Shown: positions 28,242-34,905 of the stretch, piece by piece
Layout: every line of letters begins with the position of its first letter
Position numbering within the stretch: the stretch's first letter is position 1
Assembly: GCA_030651695.1 (NCBI GenBank)
Contig: JAUSCD010000028.1
Location: 1 to 64,000, forward strand
Length of the DNA stretch: 64,000 nucleotides
DNA from: Pseudohongiella sp.
GTDB taxonomy: Bacteria > Pseudomonadota > Gammaproteobacteria > Pseudomonadales > Pseudohongiellaceae
Direction: 5' to 3'
The notes under the pieces: model-generated
Told to the model about the DNA's origin: nothing
The model's database searches: none
Seen by the model: the letters and a program-made list of their open reading frames with translations, nothing else
Translations under genes and position numbers: made by a program

Positions 28242-29420
28242 ATGCCAGAAAATGCATATGAACAAAACATGGCGTTCGTCGCCAAACAGTATCAAGCAGT
28301 GCAAAATAATTTGAGTGAAGTTGATGCCAACTTAAGGGATTTTGCAAAAAGCCGGGAACAAAAAGACTTCGAATTACAGGCGCGAATTATGGAAGTAGAA
28401 CAGAAATTGATTGCTGGCGCCGGTCAAAGTTTCCACTCGGTGGAGAGACCTTACAATCCACTGAATGATTTGCTCAAGGAAGCGGAGGATGATTACGGCT
28501 TCAGTAACCTGAAGAAATTCAGCCCAAACTCCTCTTTCAAATTGCCGGTTAACAGTTCTATCAGAGCAATACTTACAACTGATGGATGGGGCGATAGCAA
28601 CGCCACCTCGGTACCGTCACAACCCCAACGCGTGGGCGTGGTAGGCACACCGGAAGCTCCGCTGCGACTAATCGACGCATTACCCGCTCAGCCAGTCACG
28701 TCCGACTCGATTGAATACGTGAAAATGACCAGCAGCGGGGAAGCAGGCGAACAAGTCAAGCACGGCGATGAGAAAGCAGAGGTTGAATTTTCTGGCGAAT
28801 TGGAGCGTTCAGATATCGCGACAATTGCAGCGCACACAACCGCTTCCAAACAAGTCTTGGATGATAACGGGAATCTTGCAAACGAGATTGCCAGAATGCT
28901 CAATTACAAACTGGCCGCGAGAGTTGAGCATCAGCTTATAAACGGAGACGGCACACCCGGCAAAATTAAAGGCCTGCTGCTGCAAGCGTACCACTATATT
29001 TTTTCGGCCTCGCCGCTGTCGCCTGCTGACAAAATCGGCGCTGCTCTTACAGCGATGGAGATGGAAGGCTATCAACCGAGCATTGTGTTAATGAACCCGA
29101 TTGACTGGTTCACGATTCAGACCCAGAAAGATCTGCAGGAGCAGTATCTGTTTGGCTCTCCAACCAGTCCGCAACCGCCCAGCATCTGGACCCGACGTGT
29201 GGTGACCAGCAACAGCGTGCCAAACGGTACTGTTCTATGCCTGGACACCAACTACATCAAGTTACTTGATCGTGAACGCGCGTCTGTCTCGATGACCAAT
29301 AGCTATATGGATTATTTCACCAGAAACTTGGTCAAGATCCTTGGCGAATTACGACTCGGGTTGGCCGTGTACGATGAGAAGGCCTGTTACAGATTCAGTA
29401 TTGCAGACAGCAGCGAGTAA
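28242..29420 (+). CDS. HK97-fold phage major capsid protein
   Basis: 392 residues. The first 70 form a charged coiled-coil delta/scaffold-like region, then a typical HK97-type body follows: an SDSIEYVKMTS block, E-loop-like charged strands, KQVLDDNGNLANEIARMLNYKLAARVEHQLINGDG (the spine helix and the conserved 'GDG' seen in many capsid proteins), and an A-domain with SIVLMNPIDWFTIQTQKD. AGAGGAAG precedes the ATG. No protease or portal gene is adjacent, which is unusual because HK97 scaffolds are normally cleaved. In a satellite, such a capsid could redirect assembly of helper-phage particles. Confidence 0.9.
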   Translation: MPENAYEQNMAFVAKQYQAVQNNLSEVDANLRDFAKSREQKDFELQARIMEVEQKLIAGAGQSFHSVERPYNPLNDLLKEAEDDYGFSNLKKFSPNSSFKLPVNSSIRAILTTDGWGDSNATSVPSQPQRVGVVGTPEAPLRLIDALPAQPVTSDSIEYVKMTSSGEAGEQVKHGDEKAEVEFSGELERSDIATIAAHTTASKQVLDDNGNLANEIARMLNYKLAARVEHQLINGDGTPGKIKGLLLQAYHYIFSASPLSPADKIGAALTAMEMEGYQPSIVLMNPIDWFTIQTQKDLQEQYLFGSPTSPQPPSIWTRRVVTSNSVPNGTVLCLDTNYIKLLDRERASVSMTNSYMDYFTRNLVKILGELRLGLAVYDEKACYRFSIADSSE

Positions 29421-29528
29421 CAGTTATGGCGGAGAGCACACGGATTAGTCGGTGAGTGCCGTGTCATAGAAAAACCCCGACAGCTGGCGACACTTGTTTT
29501 TAATCATGTCCTCAGGTGTGTGGCTGGT

Positions 29529-29553
29529 GCCCGGTAGGCAATACCTACCGGGC
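29529..29553 (+). other. intercistronic hairpin after the capsid gene
   Basis: GCCCGGTAGG and CCTACCGGGC form a perfect 10-bp stem with a 5-nt loop and no T-run. It lies in the 175-bp gap between the capsid gene and the next gene. It could protect the abundant capsid message from 3' decay or attenuate the downstream genes. Confidence 0.55.
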
Positions 29554-29595
29554 CTACTCCCAAGTTAATTTTCCCCTTCATATTTGAGTATCGAT

Positions 29596-29904
29596 ATGAC
29601 CGAAAATGTCAGTGATGCTTCATTGCAGTTTGCCCGTCGACGGCTCGGCACTCACAGAAAGCGCGCGGCCGAGTATCTGTCAACAGAAATGATCCGGGTG
29701 GTGGAAAAATTATCAGAGGTGGTGATTGAACAGGGACAAACCGTCACTGCTGCAGAGCGTCCGCTGCTCGAGGTTGTAGCCTTGATTGTGTTGCAACGCA
29801 AAGCTTACCCGCGCATGTACCAGGATCTGCAAAGCACCCCGCTGGAAGTCATCCAGAAAATACTGGCAATCGACTTTGACGAGCTCACGAAGGACAAACC
29901 ATGA
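29596..29904 (+). CDS. small protein before tape measure gene (possible tail assembly protein)
   Basis: 102 residues from ATG 29596 (TTG 29584 would add four). Helical and soluble, not recognised. Its place immediately before the tape measure gene, with a 4-bp overlap, is where tail assembly chaperones (lambda G/T position) lie in siphophages. I saw no slippery frameshift site. Confidence 0.6.
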   Translation: MTENVSDASLQFARRRLGTHRKRAAEYLSTEMIRVVEKLSEVVIEQGQTVTAAERPLLEVVALIVLQRKAYPRMYQDLQSTPLEVIQKILAIDFDELTKDKP

Positions 29905-32033
29905 GCAAAAGAAGCTTAGGAACACTGACCGTTGATCTGATCCTGAAAATGGGCGGATTTACTGAAGGCATGGATTCAGCAAGCCGCGCGACCAAACAGA
30001 ACATGCGGGAGATCCAGAAGGCAGTCGATGCCAGCGCCCAGCGTGTGAAGAACTTTGTTGTTGCTGGCGCCGCGGCCATTACTGCAGGCCTCGCTATTTC
30101 CGCCAGTCTTGTTAACGCCTCCCGTGTGTCCATAGATGCCAACGCGAAGCTGGCGCGGTCTCTGGATGGCACCACTGACGGTCTGCGGGCGCTCAGGATC
30201 GCGGCCAGCGACTCCGGACTGGAGAACATGGAGTCCTCTTTAAACCGACTCAATCAGAACCTTGGCGCGGTGGAAATGAACGGTGGGCCCGCATTGGAAA
30301 CCGTCAAAGCGCTGAATCTGGATATGCAGGCTATGGCCGACATGGACATCGATGAAAAGGTTGCGTACATCGCTGACGGTATTCGTGATTATGGTGGTTC
30401 CGCGAGAGAGTCCGCTGAACATTTAAAACGTCTGGGGTTTGAACAAGAGTCGGCCATCGAACTGTTCCGCGCTGGTGGTGATGCGATCCGATCCGCCCGG
30501 GGTGAAGTGAATGACTATGGCCTTTCCCTCAGTGAGATTGATGCAAGGAAGGTCGAACTGGCCAACGATGCTATCTCTCGCATGAAGCTGGCGCAGGAAG
30601 GTCTCATCCAGCAGATCACTGCCGGCATTTCACCGTTACTGGTGGGAATGGCTGAACAGTGGAACGAATACAGCAAAGGCGTTGTGGGCAACGGTGCACA
30701 GGTAGAGGAAATGCTGGATCGGTTCATTGTCGGCGGTATCAACACAGCCGCTGCGTTCAGGTCAGGCGCCATCGCGATCAAGAACTTGGTTGAAGATTTG
30801 TGGGGCGGGTATCAGACCCTTCCATCTTGGGCGCAGGAAGTGGGAGTGGCCGGTGCCATCATTGGAGGCAAGAAAGGTGTGATGGTACTGGCGGGCATTT
30901 CTTATGCTCTTAAAGACCTTCAGACAAGTGTTGAGTGGTTCAAAATGTACCAGGAAGGTGCCATTGATTTTCAGGCGCTGGTAAATACCAGTCCGAACGA
31001 TGCGCGCCGGATCATGGAGCAGCTGGGTCGCGAAATTGGAGACTACCAGATCGAAGGCCCTTCTATCATAGAAACATTGTTTGGCGCGCCATCGTCTGAG
31101 GAATCGCGAGAGTGGGCCAATGAATTGATTGATGGTTACAAAAAAATGCGCGATGAGGTAACCCAGCGTGCGACTGCGTTGAACAATGAGTTCCAAGGGT
31201 TATCACCCGTTGAGGATCCACGCACTTCCGGTGCTGATGACCCCGAGCTCAAGCGCCAGGCAGAGCTGAACAGATTGTATCTGCACAGTGAAGAGTCAAT
31301 GAGGCGCCAGATTGAGTTGTTTGGAAAAGAGTCTGAGACCGCCCTCATGTTCTATGAGCTACAGCATGGCAGCTTAAAAGAACTCAATGAAGAGCAGCAG
31401 GAGCGCTTGCTCGGGCTGGCGCATGAGTTCGAACAAATGAAGGAACTGTCTGAGCAGGAGAACATCCGGCGCGCTGAGTTGGAAAAGCAGGCTGACCAGA
31501 TCACTGAGTTCGGGTCACAAGCCGCCCGTAATATCCAGACGCAGTTTGCCGACTACCTGTTTGACCCCTTTGATGATGGCGTCAAAGGTATGCTTAAGAA
31601 CTTCGGCAACATGATTCGTAGAATGTCAGTGGAGGTCGCCTCAGCCAAAGCGCTTAACTTCCTGTTTGGTGGGTTGGCCAGTTCGAGCAATCCCATACTG
31701 GCAGGCTTGGGCTCAGGGTTTGCCGGCATGTTCGATAGTGGCGGCATGATACCAGCCGGTGGCTGGGGCATAGTCGGCGAGATAGGGCCAGAGATTGTGC
31801 GCGGGCCAGCAACAGTGACCAGTCGTCAGGACACTGCCAGAACGCTCGGAGGGTCGACTCAGATAGTTATTAACAACCTTGCACCTGGTGTGCAGGTCAC
31901 GCGCAGCGCTGAACGGTTCGACGGTGGCCGGCGCGTATTAGAGCTCACAGTTAAGGCGCTCGCGGATGCGGCAGACACCGGGCAACTGGATCCGATCATG
32001 GCCATCTACGGTGCCACCCGCCGGGGACGATGA
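29901..32033 (+). CDS. phage tail tape measure protein
   Basis: 710 residues. The N-terminus has the TMP start motif (LGTLTVDLILKMGGFTEGMD), followed by an alanine-rich hydrophobic segment at about 50-70. A long helical middle contains Glu/Gln-rich coiled coil (about 420-550). The C-terminus is lambda gpH-like: FGNMIRRMSVEVASAKAL, a glycine-rich FGGLASSSNP... segment and the GGWGIVGEIGPEIV motif. At about 1.5 Angstrom per residue it would specify a tail near 100 nm, a family-based estimate. No other tail gene is present, so its partner must come from a helper or the gene serves to change tail length. Confidence 0.9.
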   Translation: MSKRSLGTLTVDLILKMGGFTEGMDSASRATKQNMREIQKAVDASAQRVKNFVVAGAAAITAGLAISASLVNASRVSIDANAKLARSLDGTTDGLRALRIAASDSGLENMESSLNRLNQNLGAVEMNGGPALETVKALNLDMQAMADMDIDEKVAYIADGIRDYGGSARESAEHLKRLGFEQESAIELFRAGGDAIRSARGEVNDYGLSLSEIDARKVELANDAISRMKLAQEGLIQQITAGISPLLVGMAEQWNEYSKGVVGNGAQVEEMLDRFIVGGINTAAAFRSGAIAIKNLVEDLWGGYQTLPSWAQEVGVAGAIIGGKKGVMVLAGISYALKDLQTSVEWFKMYQEGAIDFQALVNTSPNDARRIMEQLGREIGDYQIEGPSIIETLFGAPSSEESREWANELIDGYKKMRDEVTQRATALNNEFQGLSPVEDPRTSGADDPELKRQAELNRLYLHSEESMRRQIELFGKESETALMFYELQHGSLKELNEEQQERLLGLAHEFEQMKELSEQENIRRAELEKQADQITEFGSQAARNIQTQFADYLFDPFDDGVKGMLKNFGNMIRRMSVEVASAKALNFLFGGLASSSNPILAGLGSGFAGMFDSGGMIPAGGWGIVGEIGPEIVRGPATVTSRQDTARTLGGSTQIVINNLAPGVQVTRSAERFDGGRRVLELTVKALADAADTGQLDPIMAIYGATRRGR

Positions 32034-32035
32034 CC

Positions 32036-32120
32036 GGCGACCCCGGGGGCGGGTCGAAAGTTCAGAGGGTATCGCTTCTAGACCGTCCCCCCAGGTCGAT
32101 TTTTACACCCGCGAAAAATG
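32036..32120 (+). other. cos/packaging-site-like region
   Basis: Immediately after the tape measure stop. A G-rich dyad CGACCC (32038-32043) / GGGTCG (32051-32056) around CGGGGGC is followed by GAAAGTTCAGAGGGTATCGC, then CCGTCCCCCCAGG and an AT-rich CGATTTTTACACCCGCG. From memory this resembles the cos region found just upstream of small-terminase genes in HK97-like siphophages. Here no terminase follows, which is what a helper-packaged satellite would look like. No convincing gene overlaps it. Confidence 0.45.
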
Positions 32121-32258
32121 AAATTTAACTGGGCGCTGGCGCATTGCGACCGCTGACCCCTGGATCGAGTGCCATGACGAAGTGTTGTTGAGCACCTGGC
32201 AGCGAAAGTTTTCATTTTTATTTTCATTTTACGCGGGCTGACTGGGTACCGTCGGGCT

Positions 32259-32280
32259 GATGTAACACCCCATGTAACAC
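32259..32280 (+). repeat. right-end integrase arm-type repeats
   Basis: TGATGTAACACCCCATGTAA and its last bases contain two TGTAACAC copies (32261-32268 and 32273-32280) at exactly the 12-bp spacing seen at the left end. Their orientation is the same as at the left end. They lie about 55 bp inside attR. Confidence 0.65.
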
Positions 32281-32330
32281 CGTTACCCGTGCAAAATGCC
32301 AAAGCCAATTATTTCAGCTGCTTAAGTGCT

Positions 32331-32369
32331 GGGTTCACCTCCCCCCGGCCCACCAATCCATGAAAAAGG
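32331..32369 (+). repeat. attR: degenerate copy of the tmRNA 3' end
   Basis: GGGTTCA, then CTCCCCCCGGC, CCACCAA, CCAT and GAAAAA match the tmRNA 3' end and its flank (23430-23468), with two substitutions and three single-base indels over about 38 bp. The copy cannot form a tmRNA acceptor stem. The divergence suggests an old integration or a copy free to drift. Confidence 0.7.
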
Positions 32370-32404
32370 GGGACTCCTGCAAGGGAGTCCCCCTTTTTCA
32401 TGGA
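32357..32404. terminator. 21-bp perfect bidirectional terminator at the right junction
   Basis: TCCATGAAAAAGGGGGACTC plus C forms a perfect 21-bp inverted repeat with 32384-32404 around a 6-nt loop, with an A-run on the left arm and a T-run on the right arm. It overlaps the outer edge of attR. It is probably the original ssrA terminator displaced by the element, now ending the satellite transcript. Confidence 0.85.
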
Positions 32405-32405
32405 T

Positions 32406-32563
32406 CAGGGTCGGTGGGAAGTGAACTCTTATAGTCGGGTGACCGCCATAAATGGCGGGGATATCACAAAACGGCAGGAAAGCCGTTTTGGACGCCGGCG
32501 CAGCTGGCGGTGCGCAGCACCGAGCGCCAGGGATGGCGCGAGTCAAATCCCCCCCTGACCCTA
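32406..32563 (+). other. hairpin-rich non-coding segment, candidate structured RNA or REP-like repeat
   Basis: No reading frame is convincing here. The ends pair (AGGGTC 32407-32412 with GACCCT 32557-32562). Inside are successive short hairpins: CCGCCATAAATGGCGG, CAAAACGGC with GCCGTTTTG, and GCGCCAGGGATGGCGC. Their hexaloops are ATAAAT, AGGAAA and AGGGAT. A short TCAAATCCCCCC near its end also matches the tmRNA T-arm. It could be a small RNA (loops with GGA recall CsrA/RsmA targets), a REP family member or a relic of an older att site. Confidence 0.4.
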
Positions 32564-32736
32564 CTCAGTCACCAACCCTAAAGCTGATCACGTCGCTTGA
32601 TCGTATACCCCCGCGTCATTACACCCGTCAGTGCAACTGCGCTCCATTGTCAATCAGACCCACGTCCTTGAGCCTCAGTTTCAAATACCTAATACAATAG
32701 CGGCAGTTGCGGGCGACTAGCAGATAGAACGCGACG
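32564..32736. other. non-coding interval, nothing recognised
   Basis: Last part of the 703-bp gene-free stretch between the tape measure gene and the small two-TM protein. I see no repeats, RNA gene or clear terminator in it. The earlier part of the stretch holds the cos-like region, arm repeats, attR, terminator and hairpin segment. Confidence 0.5.
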
Positions 32737-33003
32737 CTACTTATCATCGTTGCTACTGCTTGGGTCATTGTCGACCCACCGGAACGTACCAGCTCGGCTG
32801 TTTACAACATTCAATACAACAAATCGGTGCCAGAAGAACAACACTGCCGCGAGAAAACCACCCCATCCAAAATTATTTGCAGTAAATGACAGCACAGTAA
32901 AAAGCGAGGCCCCCACAAATGTTACCAAAAGATCCAGCGTGTAGTTTTTACCGGCAGCGGACCGCAATTCTGCATCAAGCATTTTTTTAAAAATGACTTT
33001 CAT
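32737..33003 (-). CDS. small two-TM protein, putative bacteriocin immunity protein
   Basis: 88 residues from ATG 33003, with a GGGGGG purine run just upstream. Two hydrophobic segments are predicted (TLDLLVTFVGASLFTVLSF and GFLAAVLFFWHRFVVLNVV), with a basic N-terminus (MKVIFKK) and a short acidic C-terminal tail. It lies 75 bp downstream of the double-glycine peptide gene on the same strand, the usual place for an immunity gene. The family is not recognised, and the role rests on context and topology. Confidence 0.55.
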   Translation of the reverse strand: MKVIFKKMLDAELRSAAGKNYTLDLLVTFVGASLFTVLSFTANNFGWGGFLAAVLFFWHRFVVLNVVNSRAGTFRWVDNDPSSSNDDK

Positions 33004-33078
33004 TAGCCCCCCTGAAGACAATCTGGGCTGAACTGACCGCAGCCAGCTTCAACCCAGATATGCTGACATACCTAGCTC

Positions 33079-33267
33079 TCACGAGAAGAAATCTACACCC
33101 TCGCACGAACTTACAGCGTTAAAAAAAGCCCCAATCATGCCTGGTGGCCCCAGCAATGGCGAAATACCCACAAAAACCATCGCAGAGAAACAACCAACTC
33201 CCATAGTAGTTGGCGGCGACTCTCCACCGCCCACGACAGCAATTTCTTTAGCGTTAAGTTCTCTCAT
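33079..33267 (-). CDS. double-glycine-leader bacteriocin/microcin-like peptide precursor
   Basis: 62 residues. The leader MRELNAKEIAVVGGG fits the class II double-glycine rule closely: L at -12, E at -8, I at -7, V at -4 and GG at -2/-1 if cleavage follows G15. The mature part would be 47 residues, hydrophobic, rich in Gly/Pro/Phe, with two cysteines (mature positions 11 and 40) able to form a disulfide. AGGATTGAGG precedes the ATG. A C39-peptidase ABC exporter should exist elsewhere; none is in this window. A Nif11/other RiPP-type precursor is less likely given the short leader. Confidence 0.72.
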   Translation of the reverse strand: MRELNAKEIAVVGGGESPPTTMGVGCFSAMVFVGISPLLGPPGMIGAFFNAVSSCEGVDFFS

Positions 33268-33647
33268 GCCTCAATCCTCTCTGTAAAAAATGCTCCTGCA
33301 TCTTTGTTATAGCGTCTACTCTTTCAGAATGCCCAAAAAGTTCAATAAAAGGGTGGGGGCAGCCAGATTTTTGGATTAGTGCAGCTTCAATTCAATGCTC
33401 GGCAGTGATGTCAACTATTACCTGTACTTGGTTGCTCAAAACGGTAGCCAGGTAAGAGAAAAGTGATTTTTCGAGGTATATTTAGAATGAAAAGTTGATG
33501 CCTGACGCTTCAGTCGCGGCATTGCATGGCAACATGTCATGCCGGCTAATCAACACTGGTCAGATGCTTTTTCTATTTTGCGATAAAGGACAACTGGCCC
33601 AAACCCACGCATACTGAGGCACCCGCTTCAAACTGAAGGATCAACAC
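33268..33647. other. 380-bp non-coding interval between peptide gene and ACR3 fragment
   Basis: Divergent promoter region with no convincing gene. On the minus strand TTGGGC (33331-33336) and TATAAC (33306-33311) are 19 bp apart and could drive the peptide gene, but the spacing is long. A palindromic GGCATTGCATGGCAACATG stretch near 33522-33545 is noted without an assigned role. Confidence 0.4.
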
Positions 33648-33938
33648 ATGAGCGCCGCCTCAGTCATCGGCAATTTGGAACGCTACCTGTCGCTTTGGTT
33701 GGTACTTTGCATCGTCGCGGGCATAAGCTTAGGCATCGTATTGCCGGATGTTTTCCAGACTAAAGTGAGTATGGAATACAGCTCGGGGAATACTATGGTA
33801 TCTGTGCTGATCTGGTTTATGACGTGTCAGATGATGGTGTCATTGGACCCCATCACCCATCCAGTCCATGTCGCAGACACAGACACGGCCGGTCGCGATG
33901 TTATCTTGCAGCACTCCATAAACGAAGCCTTCCCATGA
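33648..33938 (+). pseudogene. N-terminal fragment of an ACR3-type arsenite transporter
   Basis: 96 codons. The first 60 read like the N-terminus of ACR3 (LERYLSLWLVLCIVAGISLG, then SVLIWFMTCQMM). Afterwards the sequence changes abruptly to an unrelated soluble tail (about 30 residues) and stops. A full ACR3 has about 350 residues and ten helices, so this is a truncated copy or chimera. Its stop overlaps the start of the next transporter gene (ATGA), so it may still serve as a translated leader for it. Confidence 0.7.
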
Positions 33939-34897
33939 ATCGCCCCACCCTCGAACGCCACCAAGTCTGGTTCTACCTCGCTGCCATTCTCTGCGGCCTG
34001 TTCCTGGGAAGCGTCCAGCCATCCCTTGCCACCGGCTTTTCAGCCTTGTTATGGCCCGTACTGGCCCTGTTGCTCTACACCACCTTCACGCAAGTGCCGC
34101 TGCTGCATGTGCGCGAAGCCTTCCGCGACGGGCGCTTTGTTCTGGCCATCCTGCTGGGAAACTTTGTGCTGATCCCCCTGCTCCTCTGGCTGAGCTTGCG
34201 ATGGCTACCCAATGACCCGGCACTGCAGCTCGGTGTCCTGCTGGTATTACTGGTGCCATGCACCGACTGGTTCATTACTTTTACCCAACTTGGGAAAGGC
34301 AACACTTCGCGCGCGATTGCGGTCACACCGATCAATCTGATTGTTCAGTTATTGCTGTTGCCGCTCTATTTATGGTTGATGTTACCGGTTGCAGATTTCA
34401 GCTCCGCAGTAGACATCAAAAAAATATTACCGGCTGCGTTGTTATTAATTGGTTTACCTTTGATCGCAGCCATAATCACCGAGCGCTGGATTGAGTCGGT
34501 GCCCGGCCGGATCATCTGGCGCGACCAACTCGGCTGGTGGCCAGTGCCCTTATTGGCAGTCGTAGTATTTTTGATTGCGGCAGCACAGGTAGGCACCGTG
34601 CTCAATGCCGGGCCTGTGCTGCTAATAGTGCTACCGGTGTTTGCAGGTTTCCTGCTGGTTGCTGCGCTACTGGCGCGACTGCTGACAAGGCTGTTGCACC
34701 TGTCCATGGAGTCAGGTCGCACACTGGCCTTCAGCATGGGCACCCGCAACTCATTTGTGGTACTCCCGCTTGCACTGGCATTGCCTGCAGGCTGGGAGAC
34801 TACAGTGGTGATAATAGTGTTTCAGTCTCTTGTTGAGCTGTTTGGTATGGTGTTTTATTTGTGGTGGCTACCGCGCCTCTTTAAACAGGGAAATTAA
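33935..34897 (+). CDS. ACR3/bile acid:sodium symporter family permease (arsenite efflux-like)
   Basis: 320-residue inner-membrane protein with about ten helices. A VPCTDWFITFTQLGKGNTSRAIA-type signature lies in the middle; the 'PCTDW' cysteine corresponds to the conserved ACR3 Cys in helix 4. FSMGTRNSFVVLPLALALP is the late conserved block. Start ATG 33935 overlaps the stop of the preceding fragment. No arsR or arsC is adjacent, so the substrate could be arsenite or another anion. It converges on the phytase gene with 8 bp between the stops. Confidence 0.8.
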   Translation: MNRPTLERHQVWFYLAAILCGLFLGSVQPSLATGFSALLWPVLALLLYTTFTQVPLLHVREAFRDGRFVLAILLGNFVLIPLLLWLSLRWLPNDPALQLGVLLVLLVPCTDWFITFTQLGKGNTSRAIAVTPINLIVQLLLLPLYLWLMLPVADFSSAVDIKKILPAALLLIGLPLIAAIITERWIESVPGRIIWRDQLGWWPVPLLAVVVFLIAAAQVGTVLNAGPVLLIVLPVFAGFLLVAALLARLLTRLLHLSMESGRTLAFSMGTRNSFVVLPLALALPAGWETTVVIIVFQSLVELFGMVFYLWWLPRLFKQGN

Positions 34898-34905
34898 GCG
34901 TCCAA

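Larger units (their letters stand above)
23456..32356 (+). mobile_element. ssrA-integrated phage satellite-like element carrying capsid and tape measure genes
   Basis: An approximately 8.9-kb element bounded by att repeats in and beyond tmRNA, with all genes on the plus strand. The order is: P4-type integrase, three overlapping unknown genes, AlpA-like regulator, winged-helix Rep-like gene with dyads, two small genes, major capsid protein, small protein, tape measure protein, cos-like region and integrase arm repeats. Terminase, portal, maturation protease, tail fibre and lysis genes are absent. The intact reading frames and stop/start overlaps argue against random decay. Satellite (PICI/P4/tycheposon-like) is the favoured interpretation; a trimmed prophage is the alternative. 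Confidence 0.8.

Noticed and set aside
32078-32308. 76-codon minus-strand frame across the cos-like region and arm repeats
   Set aside because: Low complexity, no ribosome-binding site, opposite to all element genes and overlapping DNA sites that explain the sequence.
32541-32577. Second tmRNA-like att site (TCAAATCCCCCC ... ACCAACC)
   Set aside because: Only 12 contiguous bases match the tmRNA end, and the rest needs a large gap; possibly a relic, but not strong enough to call.
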